Program-made: the position numbers and the translations under genes | In this document: one piece after another, positions 41,308 to 52,060 of the stretch | Position numbering within the stretch: the stretch's first letter is position 1 | Layout of the letters: each line of letters starts with the position of its first letter | Source of the DNA: Auriscalpium vulgare | Lineage: Eukaryota > Basidiomycota > Agaricomycetes > Russulales > Auriscalpiaceae | Direction: 5' to 3' | Assembly: GCA_019915015.1 (NCBI GenBank) | Contig: JAHBBC010000010.1 | Span: 930,001-994,000 of the forward strand | Length of the DNA: 64,000 bases | Notes under the pieces: model-generated | What the model saw: only the letters and a program-made list of their open reading frames with translations | What the model was told of the DNA's origin: nothing | The model's database searches: none

Positions 41308-42305
41308 CCTTGAGCTTCCCGCCCTTTCCTGCGGCGCCGTGGAATTTCCACATCCCCTGTGCCCTCGGCGCTGCGCCGTCACTGCAGGCTAGCTAACTGC
41401 CAACTTCCTCTGCTCCCAGTCTGGGAAGGTGTTGGGAAGGTTGTGGCTGCGTAGCACCATCAAAAGATGTACATATGTTGCCGGCAACTCCCGACTGTGT
41501 GCTGGTTCATCTGTGATGTTCGAGGGACTCAAATTCGGGTCACCACCGCGCGCAAGCGCTACAGTTTAGGGAGGTGGGTGGGTCAAAAAAACTCAGTGTG
41601 AGAGCCTCGGGGAACGATGTGGTCGAGGTCGAAGAGCGCTCAACCTTCCCCGACGCGACACGATTTCCTCTTTCGCGCTCTCGCGCTCTCACGTCATTGC
41701 ATCACGTCGCTGCCTCACGACGTCACGTGGCTCAGATAGCCCTCGCAGAAGCTGCGCTTCATCAGATAGGATGACTTGGGCTCTTGCGCCGATGGTTGAC
41801 GATACCCTGGCAACCGGCTTGCGCACCTCACCCTAGCTAGCCCCGCTGCCGCTCCCTTGCAGAAAATCATCTTTGCGCCCGCTGTTAACGCATCCTCCGC
41901 TTCTCACCCACCTGGCCCCCCCTGTGCTGTTCTCATGGGCCCAGCAAGAGGCCACGGACGTGGGCGGGCAGCCCACCGTGCAGATGCCTCCGACCGCCTC
42001 CGACTGGTGCGACCGGTTCCAGTCGCCGGGAACCATCATGCCGGGAACCACCCAGGCGCCCCACCGGCGTGCGGCGCCTGGGATGGGGGAAGGGGGGGGG
42101 GGGGGGGGGGGATGGGGGTTTGGGGAGGGGGAGTTGTCGTGCGTTCACTAGTGGGCGACGGCCGTTCGTCTTTAACATCTGATAGCCGGCTGTGGATATC
42201 ACACACCTGTACAATCAACACTTTGAGCTTTCTGCCACGCAGTGAAATGTCCACATCCTCTGTACCCCTGGCACTGTTGAAATTCAACACCCACTGCAGA
42301 CCTTG
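41308..42305. other. Target DNA of the LTR element: older, degenerate copy of the Crypton 5' region
   Basis: The sequence after the CCTTG duplication (41308-41400, GAGCTTCCCGCC, TTTCCACATCCCCTGTGCCC) resembles 42218-42305 (GAGCTTTCTGCC, TGTCCACATCCTCTGTACCC), and 41980-42060 resembles Crypton exon 1 near 42560-42620 (ACCACCCAGGCG). No intact frame is present. Confidence 0.5.
42092..42111 (+). repeat. Homopolymer of 20 G in a G-rich block
   Basis: The run sits inside 42081-42134, which has several further runs of five or more G. It can form quadruplexes, and its exact length is uncertain in any assembly. Confidence 0.9.
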
Positions 42306-42450
42306 CTGACTCAGGCTCTTGACGGTGCGACTGACTTGCATTTGCAGATACACACTGCTGTCCCCAGCGCCGCAGCCGCTCACCTTGCAGAAGTCTTCTT
42401 TGCCCCCCACCCCCACTGTTCTCTCCCGCCCCTGCCACTGCTTAGTCTTC

Positions 42451-44604
42451 ATGGCCCCAAAACGAGGTGGACGCCAAAGTGCCCATGTTGCCAGGCAGCT
42501 GTCTCAGGAGGGCACCTCACAGGCCCCTCCGGGCTCCGGCGGCCAGATGACTACCCTCATGGACCAGATGCGTCGGACCACCGAAGACTGGTTTAAAGCG
42601 CCGAAAACCACCCAGGCGTACGGCCGCTACATCGCTGCAGGTAAGGAATGGCTTGGAAAGATGGGTGCCAAAGAGGCGCCATCTCAGGCTGAGGACAGCG
42701 TCTCTGAGTGGAGGACAGCGTTTGATAGCATTGGCGTATTTACACCATTGGCTCTCAAACTCTTCACCGCATACAAGTGCGACTTGGTGGACAGGTGCGG
42801 GTTCTCAACGGCTGAGGGTATCAGGGCTGCGTTCAAAGACTATTTCATCCGGTGCGTCGTCACGTCACATTGCCATTGATCTGCCCTCAGGCTGACACTT
42901 TGAGTGGTGCAGGGAACTAAAATGCCAGGGCAACACATGGACGTTCAGCGCGGTGACTCAGACCTGGGAAGGGAACCCTGTTTTTGATCAGGAGGTTGTG
43001 GCCTACTACACCTCCCTCGAGCACCGATCCCAGCAAAATGCTGTCGTGACGCATGCTCTGCCCATGCTCCCCAAAGACCTGAAGGTTATCATGGGGTATC
43101 TGGACAGCCCTAAGGCAGAGGGCATGTCTCTCACACGCCGCCTGTACTACAAGGCGTTCGCAACAGCAGAGTTCAACCTGTGGACCAGGCAGGTGATCCC
43201 ATGGCAATACTCGTGTATCTTATCGGCTCATATTGTCGTAGAACCGATGAGCTTGTCACCTTGCAGTGGGGGGACATGTCCTTCCGAATGATGCAGAGCT
43301 CAGAGTTGCACATCGCCGTCAACCTTGTCTTTCAAAAGAACAACAAGGACCGTCTGAAAGGCAAGTAATGCGTTGTTGAGTCTCTCAAAGCATGCAGATT
43401 GATGTGCTACAATAGGGCACGAGATGCTCATTCCTGAGCAACCCGATCATCCGGAGTACAACATGTTCCGGTACATGTCCGATTGGGTGAATCACATCCA
43501 GCAGAAGATGCAGAGAGCTTTGCTGCCGGTCGACTACGTCTTTCCCGCTCTCGCTTCTACTGACGAGCTCAAACTTGAGGAGCCCATGTCGCACACCGCC
43601 ATTGACAAGATGCTTGAGGCTGTGACATCAGCGTCCGGTGTCATGGACGGCCGTAATGGGAGGTTCTCGACACATTGCTTTTGCCGTGGGGGGGCTCAGT
43701 GGCGGTTCATGTTCGATGAGCGCAAGTGGAGCTTGAAGGCCGTCAAGTGGTGGGGGGGGTCGTCATCCAATGACGACATAATTGATTTCCTTGCCAGTAA
43801 ATTGCACCCCTGTTCTCAAAATGACATCCTAGGTTGAAACCGTTATGCGCTATCTGTTGGATGAGTTGACGGCGTACGAGGACGGCTTCTCGGACATCAT
43901 GCTCAAGAATCGCCACAAGGACAGGCATGAGACCTTCATGGGCTCTCCACCCAGCGAAATGGAGCAGTGGGTAACTGCGATAGGCAGTCGCATAGACAAG
44001 ATGGCTAGTCGGTTGGAGGAGGTCATCAGCACACCTCGCTCAGACCACACACTAACTACCTCCACCACACCTCAGTCGGCACGCACTTTGACTGCCCCCT
44101 GCAGTCCTGCTATGAGTGAGCGTGGCCATATTGTACTTTGTAATTTAGCCCTGATCAAAGTGATCACAAGCTCCCCTCCCCTTGTTACTGTCCGTCATTG
44201 CAGCGCAGTATCCTCCACGAGACAATAACGACGATCTACCTGACGATGTACCTGCGTGGACGGAAGCAGCAGATGAATGCGCTCGTCCACCCACTCAGCC
44301 ACTCCAGCCTCCTCGCATCCCAGAGACCAACACTCTGGGAGTTTGGCGACACCTCCAAGGGCCTCATTGTCCCCCTGCACAAATGGGAGGCCACCTTTCA
44401 GAAGAAGACATTGGGCAGGGAAGCACAGAAACTATCAAATATTTCACGCGTCTACGAGGAGTTCAAGACAGGATATGGTGGGACAGGGAGGCATTTGAAG
44501 CAGCGTACCCTGGTTTGTCTGGGAAGTTCACCAAACTCATGCTGGAGGTGAGGAAGGCATGGATTGTTAGCGGTAAGACGAAGGCACGGAAGTCCCGTAA
44601 ATAG
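42451..44604 (+). pseudogene. Crypton-like tyrosine recombinase, decayed
   Basis: Exon 1 (42451-42851) is an N-terminal core-binding-like domain (MAPKRGGRQS, TTQAYGRYIAAGKEWLGKMG). Exon 2 starts at 42913. Near 43195 the frame shifts, then reads SYCRRTDELVTLQWGDMSF, the first active-site Arg block of tyrosine recombinases. Exon 3 (43416-43777) holds THCFCRGGAQWRF and WSLKAVKWWGG, matching the HxxR-type block. Exon 4 (43833-44115) starts VETVMRYLLDELTAYE. The intron 43361-43415 has a GC donor with perfect GCAAGT context. The next intron begins AT where GT is expected (43778), and two more shifts occur near 44325 and 44490. Cryptons move by recombination and leave no inverted repeats. This copy is dead. 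Confidence 0.72.
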
Positions 44605-45359
44605 TCTCAGGAACCGAAAACTACAGTGATCTGGTGCTCTACATCAGGACAATGGTTGCCGAGCGACTAGGTCCCGCAAGCTCACAAGCTCCCACAAGAC
44701 ATTGTGACAGCTTGAGTTGTCTGGACAGCTATGTATCCCAACTCCAAGGCCCACCTCCGAAGTGAGGTGTCAGGTACGCGGGTTGATCTCTTGTATGGTC
44801 TGGACAGCTCACTAGAGCTCACTGCGGCGGCTTGACAGAGCTTACAAGACGAGGTGCAGGAACTGTGATGGCGCCGTCACAACTTGGCGGCATCCATCAC
44901 TGCCAGCGGTTGTTCCCCTTCGTACGTGCAAGTCTTCTCCGTCATCCAAACCACCTTCAACGCATTGATCCTGCACCCACTCTTGAGTCTTCCCCTACCC
45001 AATCGTCCCTCGAGGCTGGCGTTTGCACCCTAGACTGCGCTCATTCGCAATACCTCACATGTTGAACTCACAAGGACACGTGCTTCGCGATCAACCACTT
45101 CACAAGTATCGGTCTTGGCGCGATCACGGAGGACATGCACGAGCATCTGCTCAGTCCCTCCTCCCCTCGCTACCAACTGATCCCGCTCTCGCATATGCCA
45201 TCTTCCGCACTCAACATACCATCCTTTCACCACAGCCGTCACACACATACTTCCCGCGGCTCATGCACTGTCTCCGCATCACGCACGCCTCTCGACATAC
45301 ACCCACAGCCTTCCCGCAGCCGCCGCGGTGCCGCGGCAGCGGTCACCAAGTGCGCGCCG
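44605..45359. other. Region rich in AGCTTG/CAAGCT motifs
   Basis: Bases 44675-44850 contain several CAAGCT and AGCTTG words and two CTGGACAGCT repeats (44729, 44802). A denser array of the same words lies at 46610-46810. No gene recognised between 44605 and 45359. Confidence 0.4.
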
Positions 45360-46231
45360 CAACTCGTCATGCGACGCTGGGAAGCAAAGAGCTGCCTGAG
45401 TTGTGCAAGAATGCACTGGAGGTGGAGCACGGGGGACATGAAGGATGTTAGACGGACATGTGCAGTTGGACGCTGCGAGCAGGTGCGGTTGAACCTTCGG
45501 GTGCTTCTCCTTGCGCTGCCCGACAAACACGTCCACTCGCTCTACCTCTCAACGACCGCGCTGCGGCAGTGTCTGCAGCTGAGTGCGCTGAGCCCGGACG
45601 CGGGGTGCCTCGCTGGACCGCACTGGCGGCGGTCGGCTTGGCCGTCGACGACGGCGGGATGAGCCAGAGTCCCGAGCATCCCTGGGCACATGGATCGAAC
45701 AGGAAGTGAGTCTCAGCCCATCTCTGTCTCTCTGCGTCTTGATGGCTGGGCATGTATAGGTTGAAAAGGCCGTCAGCAAAGGCGTACATTGTCCTCTGTC
45801 TCCCCAGTGTCCGCGCGTGCGCTGACCGCACCCCCAGCTCCTCCTCGCGAAGAAGCACCCATCGCTGCGGCTGCTCACGTACCCCCTCCTGCTCACCCAC
45901 GTGCGCCTCGCGCACGCGCAGCACAACCCCAAGTTCGCACGTGCGCTCCTGCGGCTGCTCACCGCCGTGCAGCCCGCGGCGGACCCGCCCGCGCTCGTCT
46001 GCGCTGCGCACCTCGCGCACCACTCCCTGCGCGCTCGCGGCGCGCGACGCGCTGGCGGACAGCGCGCTACCGCCACAGGTCGCGCTGCTCGCGCGCGTCG
46101 TGCGCCTGCACGCGCTCGTCGCGCACGCACAGCACGCGGCCGTGCCCGCCGCACTCGCGGCCGTGGAGCACGCGTGCGGGCTCTCATACGCCGAGGGCGC
46201 AGGGGCCGGGCCCTGCGCTTCCGTCGAGTGA
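45360..46231 (+). pseudogene. Broken gene resembling the cohesin loader Scc4/MAU2
   Basis: Pieces in order but in changing frames: LPELCKNALEVEHG, KHVHSLYLSTTALRQCLQL, PRWTALAAVGLAVDDG with SQSPEHPWAHGSNRK, VEKAVSKG, LLLAKKHPSLRLLTYPLLLTH with AQHNPKFARALLRLL and DPPALVCAAHLAHHSL, then QVALLARVVRLHALVAHAQ. The helical, TPR-like pattern and the KxxSKG..KHPSLR block remind me of MAU2, the Scc2 partner that loads cohesin. Frames do not join cleanly at the introns, and the frame stops after GAGAGP. I treat it as a truncated duplicate captured among transposons; the family call is tentative. Confidence 0.4.
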
Positions 46232-46609
46232 CACTTGATGACGCAAGCCCGCCACACCGCACCGTCGCTGCCACCACTACAAGCGCACTCCCAACTGCCG
46301 TGGATCCATGTGCTCGACAGTGCGCGTCGACACGACCTCGCGGACCGCAAAGCCTCTAGGCCCCATCCCCAGGTGCAAGACGTCCGCGTGCAGCGCCCAC
46401 CTGCCGCGCCACGCGGACATGTAAGGGCTCGCGAAGACAATCACATGGCACGGTCTCCGCACGAGCATATCTGAGGACAAGTATTCTTGTAGCCGTCTTT
46501 CGGCTAGCTACTGTTCCGGGTTTTGTCCTTGTATACTAGAATCACAGAATAATTGATTTCATTGCTTATCTGAATGAGGGAGTGAAAATATGCGAGAAAA
46601 ACAACAGCG
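46232..46609. other. Region without a recognisable gene
   Basis: Only short frames; nothing supported. Confidence 0.25.
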
Positions 46610-46810
46610 GAGCGAGCTTGTGCCAGCTGTCAAGAGCTCTCAAGCTCCCAGCTGCGAGAACGGCGGTCGAATCCGGGGAAGCGGCGGGTCTTGTGCAAGC
46701 TGTCCAAACGCGTCAAGCTTGCTTAGTAGAGCTTGATGCGTCTGTCAAGAAGGGATTTAGCTTGAGGTGTCTTGCGAGCTTGGGGCTCTGTCAAGATGTG
46801 CCAAGCTCGC
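46610..46810. repeat. Cluster of AGCTTG/CAAGCT motifs in both orientations
   Basis: About nine copies within 200 bases, often extended to GCTTGNG or GTCAAG. Such clusters are typical of subterminal transposase-binding regions. Confidence 0.6.
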
Positions 46811-47784
46811 TCCCGTTTTCCTGATGTACTCTAAGTATTGCCCTGGGGGTAAAATCTGCCTGGGAAGAACACGTAATTGAGCGCAAGTCAATGGTGCCTG
46901 GACTGCTCTTAAATCTACCACCAATAAGCTCAGGGCTAACAGCGGGCTAAGAACTTATGCCACTCGGATTTACCCACGTTTAAGGACAGATTTAACTCAT
47001 TATTATAGGGCCTCTGGTTCCCCTGTATGTCCCAACTGTCCTGCTCAGGCCCATATCCATGTCCCCTCCATGGCATTGTTCTATTTGACTCGTACATCAG
47101 CTCCTGGAGGAAACAGAGAGATGGTTCAGCTGGCGGACAAGCAGCTTAGGTAGAGGGGACACCGAACCGGCGCCTGATTCGGCACCCATATATTACGCCT
47201 AGCAAGACAGCCATGACTCGGATGGTAAAAGCGGTAAAGGATGTGGAGGAGGATCGGTTGGGATGGAGGCATTGAAAAGGGATGGGGCACGCAAGCGTGT
47301 TGGCACCGAGGGGGGCGGTAAGGAAGAGTGCCAGGTCATATAAGAACCGCCTGTCGCTAGAGGAGATGTGGCCTTAAATAAGGGATCAACAGCGTCAAGC
47401 CTCCTCTTGCTAATCACTGTATCACCTTCAAAGAAGCTATCTCCCTCATGCCCAGGTACGAAATATCAGAAAGAACCCGGAGACAAGCCTTTAGTGATGG
47501 AACGACTGTCCTACGCGCCGGGTAGACAAGCGCACACTGTTACTAACCCTGCCAAACGTCTTCCGACGGTGGCGGAGATTAACTTGGTCAGCATCTGTGA
47601 GCTGGCAGAGTCGGTGCAAGCCAGAGAAACCCACAAGAGCGATTGCCACCAGACAAAGAAGTGCATTGTCAGATGAATTGGGGTGTGCGGAGACAAGTCG
47701 GAGCAATTGCTCGAGTGTGAGCGGGTCTTTTCGAGTCGTTCGCGTACTGTAGCGCTAAGCCAGTCGATATATTGAACCATAATG
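46811..47784. other. Transposon relic with a short broken frame
   Basis: Between 46855 and 47140 two frames join into a protein-like stretch (VKSAWEEHVIERKS, then TALKSTTNKLRANSG, YPRLRTDLTHYYRASGSP, VCPNCPAQAHIHV). It looks like the C-terminal part of a transposon protein with a CxxC pair; I cannot name it. The rest of the region shows nothing. Confidence 0.35.
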
Positions 47785-49883
47785 TCAAGAATTTTGCTTG
47801 GCGGCTATCTGCTCTGCCCAGCCATTGGTGTTCTTGTTCCACTGACCCAATGCAGAATCTGTGCTGAGCACCAAGGAGCCACGCAGTCCAGTAAAGTGAA
47901 GGTTAAAGTGAGTCGTATCCTGTGAGCAGAAGATGATGATGTCTCCTGGCCTCATGAGGAAGACAAGGCCTGGCTCATACATGCAGAGAGCCCCACCTTC
48001 CCATTCACCAAAGGCTAAGACAGCACAGATCTTCTTATCCTTGCCATCACGATGTGCAGAGGTGCATGCGGATATGTTGAGGACGAACCCGCCAAATGGG
48101 TAGGCAGGGCTCTGAGCGCCAAGAGGAAGCTGTTCTACCTCCGCGCACAGCTCATCGTACTGCTCAGGCAGATGTTTTTTCAGCTATCCCGAGATGCAAG
48201 GTCAGAATGTATACGTTAAAAAAATGATGACTGACCGACTCGGCGACCAGCTGCATCCAGGGCAGAAAGACCGCAGAGAGCACGGCATGCCGCTCAGGAT
48301 CGTCCGAAATGTCCTTACTTGCATGAGGAGTGCGTTGCCCAAAATTTATCCTGCCACTGCTCCTATGATAGACAAGAAAAGGATGGGCATCTGTCGGTGC
48401 GCCATTGCCCTAGAGCACCCTGTTAGATACCCATCCAGATAATCCTACAGGACAAGAAACTCACTTTTTCTGCATAACGATTATAATTTTGATGATGTTG
48501 TGCCAGGAAATTGAACCCCTCTCTGCGAGAGTCATCCGAGTTGAACTCATCAGGAAAGAGATATTGTAGGGCTGGAAGGGTAGCTCTGTGTTTGGTTGGG
48601 TGACTGGTAGCAAAGTGGGTGATGAGCATGGCGCAAAAGTCGCCAGCCATGTCCTTCAAATTAAGTGTCTTCCTACCAGCAAAAGCAGCAATGAGTAAAT
48701 AGAGATAAATAGATGGCAGAGTTCACAAATTGCCGGATCAATAGCAAGGTAACTGCCACTGCTCCTTTCATGATCGCCAAGCTATATGATACAGTAGTCA
48801 GTTTCCACGTATCTGGGGTCGACCAGAGCACTTACCTTGGCTTTCAAGTCCTCAATTGAAGTCAAGACTGGGGCTTTCTCGGCAAGATCACGCTGTGCCT
48901 TTGTCCACTCATTGTGTTCCGTCTTCTTGAAAGGTATAGGCAACCTCTCTAGAATGAAGGAAAGCTGCACTGATATTGCCTCCGCAGCTTGGACAATGTT
49001 CTCTGTGCTGCTGCATGCCAGGGCTGCCGTCTGCACCCAGATGTTGGACCGCGAGGGGAGAGAAAACGAACTACAGAAAAGTATAGGTTGAATGATGACA
49101 CAGGTCAACGAGCATGATTGCGTACTTGTCCTGTATCATATCCAGATAGGCGTCAGACATCTCCATCCAGATCATTGAAAGGAATCTGGCGCAACACGAT
49201 GCAACCCTGCTTGTCGGAATCAGGGACCGTGATGGTAAAATTGTCGCCTGCCCACTCCTGAGCAAGGCCCTTCAAATAAGGAATAATACAAGACCGGATG
49301 GTGCTTCCATCATCTCCGTCTACAGAGCGATTGTCAGCTCAGTGAATCCGAATACACCGTCAAAATTGCATACCTGGAACAGCCCGTAGTGCGTATGCCA
49401 AGGCAGCAATGTCCGCCTCAACAGTTTTGGCCCTGCTCATGAACATCTTGGTTTCATTGAGAGCAGCCAAGGCTGTGATGATGTGTAGAGAGCCTGGAAC
49501 TTTTATATCAAAACATGTATACAGCAACTCATGAAGACAGGGGTACTCACCACCTTTGACGGCGTGCAGCAAACGGAAGCCTTGTCCCATTGTTACGATT
49601 CCCTTGAATCGTTTCTTATGTAAGCACCAGTCGCGGTTTTTGGACCCCCATGCAACTTTCATCTTCCCCCCCATATATAGGTCTTTGTTCCCACGGTCTA
49701 TTTTTCACCAATCCCGTGTTTTTCTGCCTCATGACCTTTTCAAAGACTCTCGTTTCAGTCAGTATTTTGTATTTTGTAAGCTAAGGAGAATAGATATGAG
49801 TAAAATTCCAGTTGTTCTAGTATCAGACGCAAAAGCTTTATGAATTCCATTTTTGGTAAAAAGTTCCCACGGTCGACGTGAAG

Positions 49884-49927
49884 CATGACGTAGTTTGTAG
49901 CTGGTGTACCCGGAAAACTACGTCATG
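49884..49927. repeat. Hairpins inside the smaller Helitron-like element
   Basis: CATGACGTAGTTT (49884-49896) pairs perfectly with AAACTACGTCATG (49915-49927). Just after it are CCGGCTA-aca-TAGCCGG and AAATATTAATATTT. Confidence 0.9.
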
Positions 49928-49979
49928 TCTCTCTACTCCGGCTAACATAGCCGGAAAATATTAATATTTTTCAAGGGGT

Positions 49980-50060
49980 CCTTAGTGGGATTTGAACCCT
50001 AGTTCCCTTAGCTACAAGAGAAACATAGCATCTCTACTTACCACTAGACTATGTATACAT
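49980..50060 (-). pseudogene. tRNA-like sequence with A and B boxes
   Basis: The minus strand has TAGTCTAGTGG (50041-50051) and GGTTCAAATCC (49988-49998). Acceptor and T stems are poor, so a functional tRNA is unlikely. Confidence 0.45.
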
Positions 50061-51808
50061 TTCTTTCCTATCGTTTTCAGAATTACTATGGTGTGCATCC
50101 GTAAATGACACCATGTCTCTTGACTACCAATGTACTGCCCAACTCAAATATCTGTATTCTCAAGACTCCCCCCATAAAATTGCACTCAGGATATTTGGCT
50201 TAAGTGTCCCAATTCAATACCTGGCGGCCTGCACGAGCTTGCGAGTGAGGCCGGCCAGGTATTGATTGGGGCATGGTTGGGTCCATGTTTGTTGTGAGAT
50301 TGGAGGGTCAAAGAGCACAGTAACTACATATCCTACATATTCTACACAATAATATTCACACAAAGCTAGAAACGGAATCGTACCTGCCGTGCTTAGCACC
50401 GGCCCACTCCCAGCAAGTGTCGCTATACCAATCTCTACTTTTGCTCTGAAGGAGCCCAAGCCCATCGAATCCCCGCCTGACCTCGGACATATTGGACATA
50501 TTGCTCCAAGGAAGTTGATACGTTTTGTGATGAGCTAGAATGCTGATACCATCTAAGCATTATCCTTCGCTCTATGAAGGCGGCGGACTCACTGTTGGAC
50601 TTGGATGGTAAACTCCAGTAGACCCTTGAGACGGTTGAAGTTAACCAGGGTCACCTCAGCCTCTCCTGCACTGACAAGGGTGCATACATCACGTATTCTG
50701 GTCCAAATAAGACCCTGAGCAGCAGGGGGAGGGGCAGGAACAGGGGATGGAGAAAAGCCGATGGAAAGCGGGGCCACCAGAGCAGGGAATGTCGGCTGTC
50801 CCAGCTTCAGAAGGCGGTCAAGCAAAATCTTGCCACCACCTTTGAGTACAGAGGCACCCCGTCTTGGCACCAGAAACCTTTGGGCTTCTTCTGGCGTGTG
50901 TTACTGGTCTTCTTCTGCTTGCCGCTACCGCGCCTGGTCTGCTTCTGCCTGCCACTACAGGCTGCGCCGTCGTATTCACTCTCCTCTGCATAGTTGCGCT
51001 GATCGATATGTTCACTTTCTTCCGCTTCATCTTCTTCACCCTCCGACTGTGCTCCCCCAGATTCAGGGGAGCCCATCCTACGGAGTTTGCCTGACGCACG
51101 GTCCCCTTTTCGTGGACAGCCCACATGACCACCGGCGCCGGCAGGGCCGGGCTGTCCGGGGTTTCCTGCTTCCCCATGCTTTGTAGCTTGTATTAAGTAG
51201 GATCCTGGGTGAAGAGAAATGGTCTCCCACCTGGCTCATTTTGTCAGCCGAGATGTGAATGAATAGCTTGGGCAGGTTCGGCTCGCGGGCGGCCGCCAAG
51301 TCAGCCTTGAAAGCCATTGAGTAGGTCGGCAGGCCGAGAGAAGAGAGCCAAGAGCGTATCTCCAAGTCATCCTCTTGTGTAGTCGGCGGGTTTCGCATGC
51401 TGGCCAGCGCCGCGTCCACCTTGGAAGCCAATGAGCTAGTTGGCGGAAAGAGAAAACAGACGCCAAGGCCGCACCTCCAGCACGCCTTCGTCTCGCCGCG
51501 TACGCTTGCGGCCGGCTGATGCACTACCAGACTCAGGTGTTCGGTCCGGCGTTGGCAGGAAGCCTGGGCGGTTGAAAAAGTCGCCTGCAGAAGCTACCCC
51601 ACTAGCCAAGTGACATTCCCTAGCAGCCCAGTCTCGGAGTTGCTCCAATTCCGGGGCATTACTTTGGGCTGCCAGCAAGGCTAGTGTTCTGTACAAGTAG
51701 GTCAGAAGGTAGGGAGTTAAAGGGTGAGCCATAGATCAAAGCTGGCAGGCACTGAGGCAGAGGGATCAGTAATATCACGCCGGCGGCAGCCCGCGTCCCA
51801 GCCACATC

Positions 51809-51854
51809 CCAGCCACAGGCGCGTTCTGGGTTCCCAGAACGCGCCTGCGGCTGG
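51809..51854. repeat. 22-base inverted repeat with 2-base loop
   Basis: The core arms CAGGCGCGTTCTGGG (51816-51830) and its exact complement (51833-51847) are separated by TT. The pairing extends outward with one mismatch. It lies in the 5' part of the dioxygenase gene. Confidence 0.9.
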
Positions 51855-52060
51855 GCTTCCTGGCCAATAGGGCCGTCTCTCTCCCACGCCCGTTTGCCCT
51901 GCCCACCTGCCAGCAATCCCAGCTCCACCCACCCAGTATCTCCCCCAGCGACGCATGCGACCAAGTCAACCAATCCCCCGGCTGCATCGGCGTCATCCTC
52001 GGCAAGAAAATCTTCCGCGAGAAGTGAAAGCTGGCTGCTGGAGGCGGACTGTTGCACCAA

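Larger units (their letters stand above)
49590..50417 (+). mobile_element. Helitron-like element (828 bases)
   Basis: It starts TTGTTACGATTCCC after an A and ends CCCACTCCCAGCAAG before a T, matching both ends of the element at 37531-40135. Removing it joins the dioxygenase frame (SRDWYS before, DMGQGFRLLHAVK after, minus strand). There is no target duplication. It encodes nothing recognisable but contains a tRNA-like sequence and several hairpins. The first two bases are TT rather than the usual TC. Confidence 0.8.
47785..52060 (-). pseudogene. TET/JBP-like 2-oxoglutarate dioxygenase gene, disrupted
   Basis: The last exon (48183-47785) reads FGGFVLNISACTSAHRDGK, LAFGEWEGGALCM, LRPGD-like MRPGDIIIFCS and THFNLHFTGLRGSLVLSTD. 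This is a double-stranded beta helix with the Fe(II) ligands H-x-D (codons at 48052 and 48046), a distal His, and the 2OG-binding Arg, in the arrangement of TET/JBP enzymes that oxidise 5-methylcytosine or thymine. Upstream exons in order carry DMAGDFCAMLITHFATSHP, SIEDLKAK, ITALAALNETKMFMSRAKTVEADI, RLKGLLEF, PPTTQEDDLEIRSWLSSLG and further pieces to about 52060. Phases fail near 48320, 48720 and 49190, and a Helitron-like element splits the gene at 49590-50417. Fungal TET/JBP genes are known to expand with transposons. Confidence 0.68.

Noticed and set aside
45448..46440. 330-codon minus-strand frame
   Set aside because: Cys/Ala/Ser-rich shadow of the MAU2-like fragment on the plus strand.
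49593..50375. DNA transposon with terminal inverted repeats GTTACGATTCC / GGAATCGTACC
   Set aside because: The frame continuity and A/T junctions lie about 40 bases further out on one side, which fits Helitron ends better; the short inverted repeat is internal.
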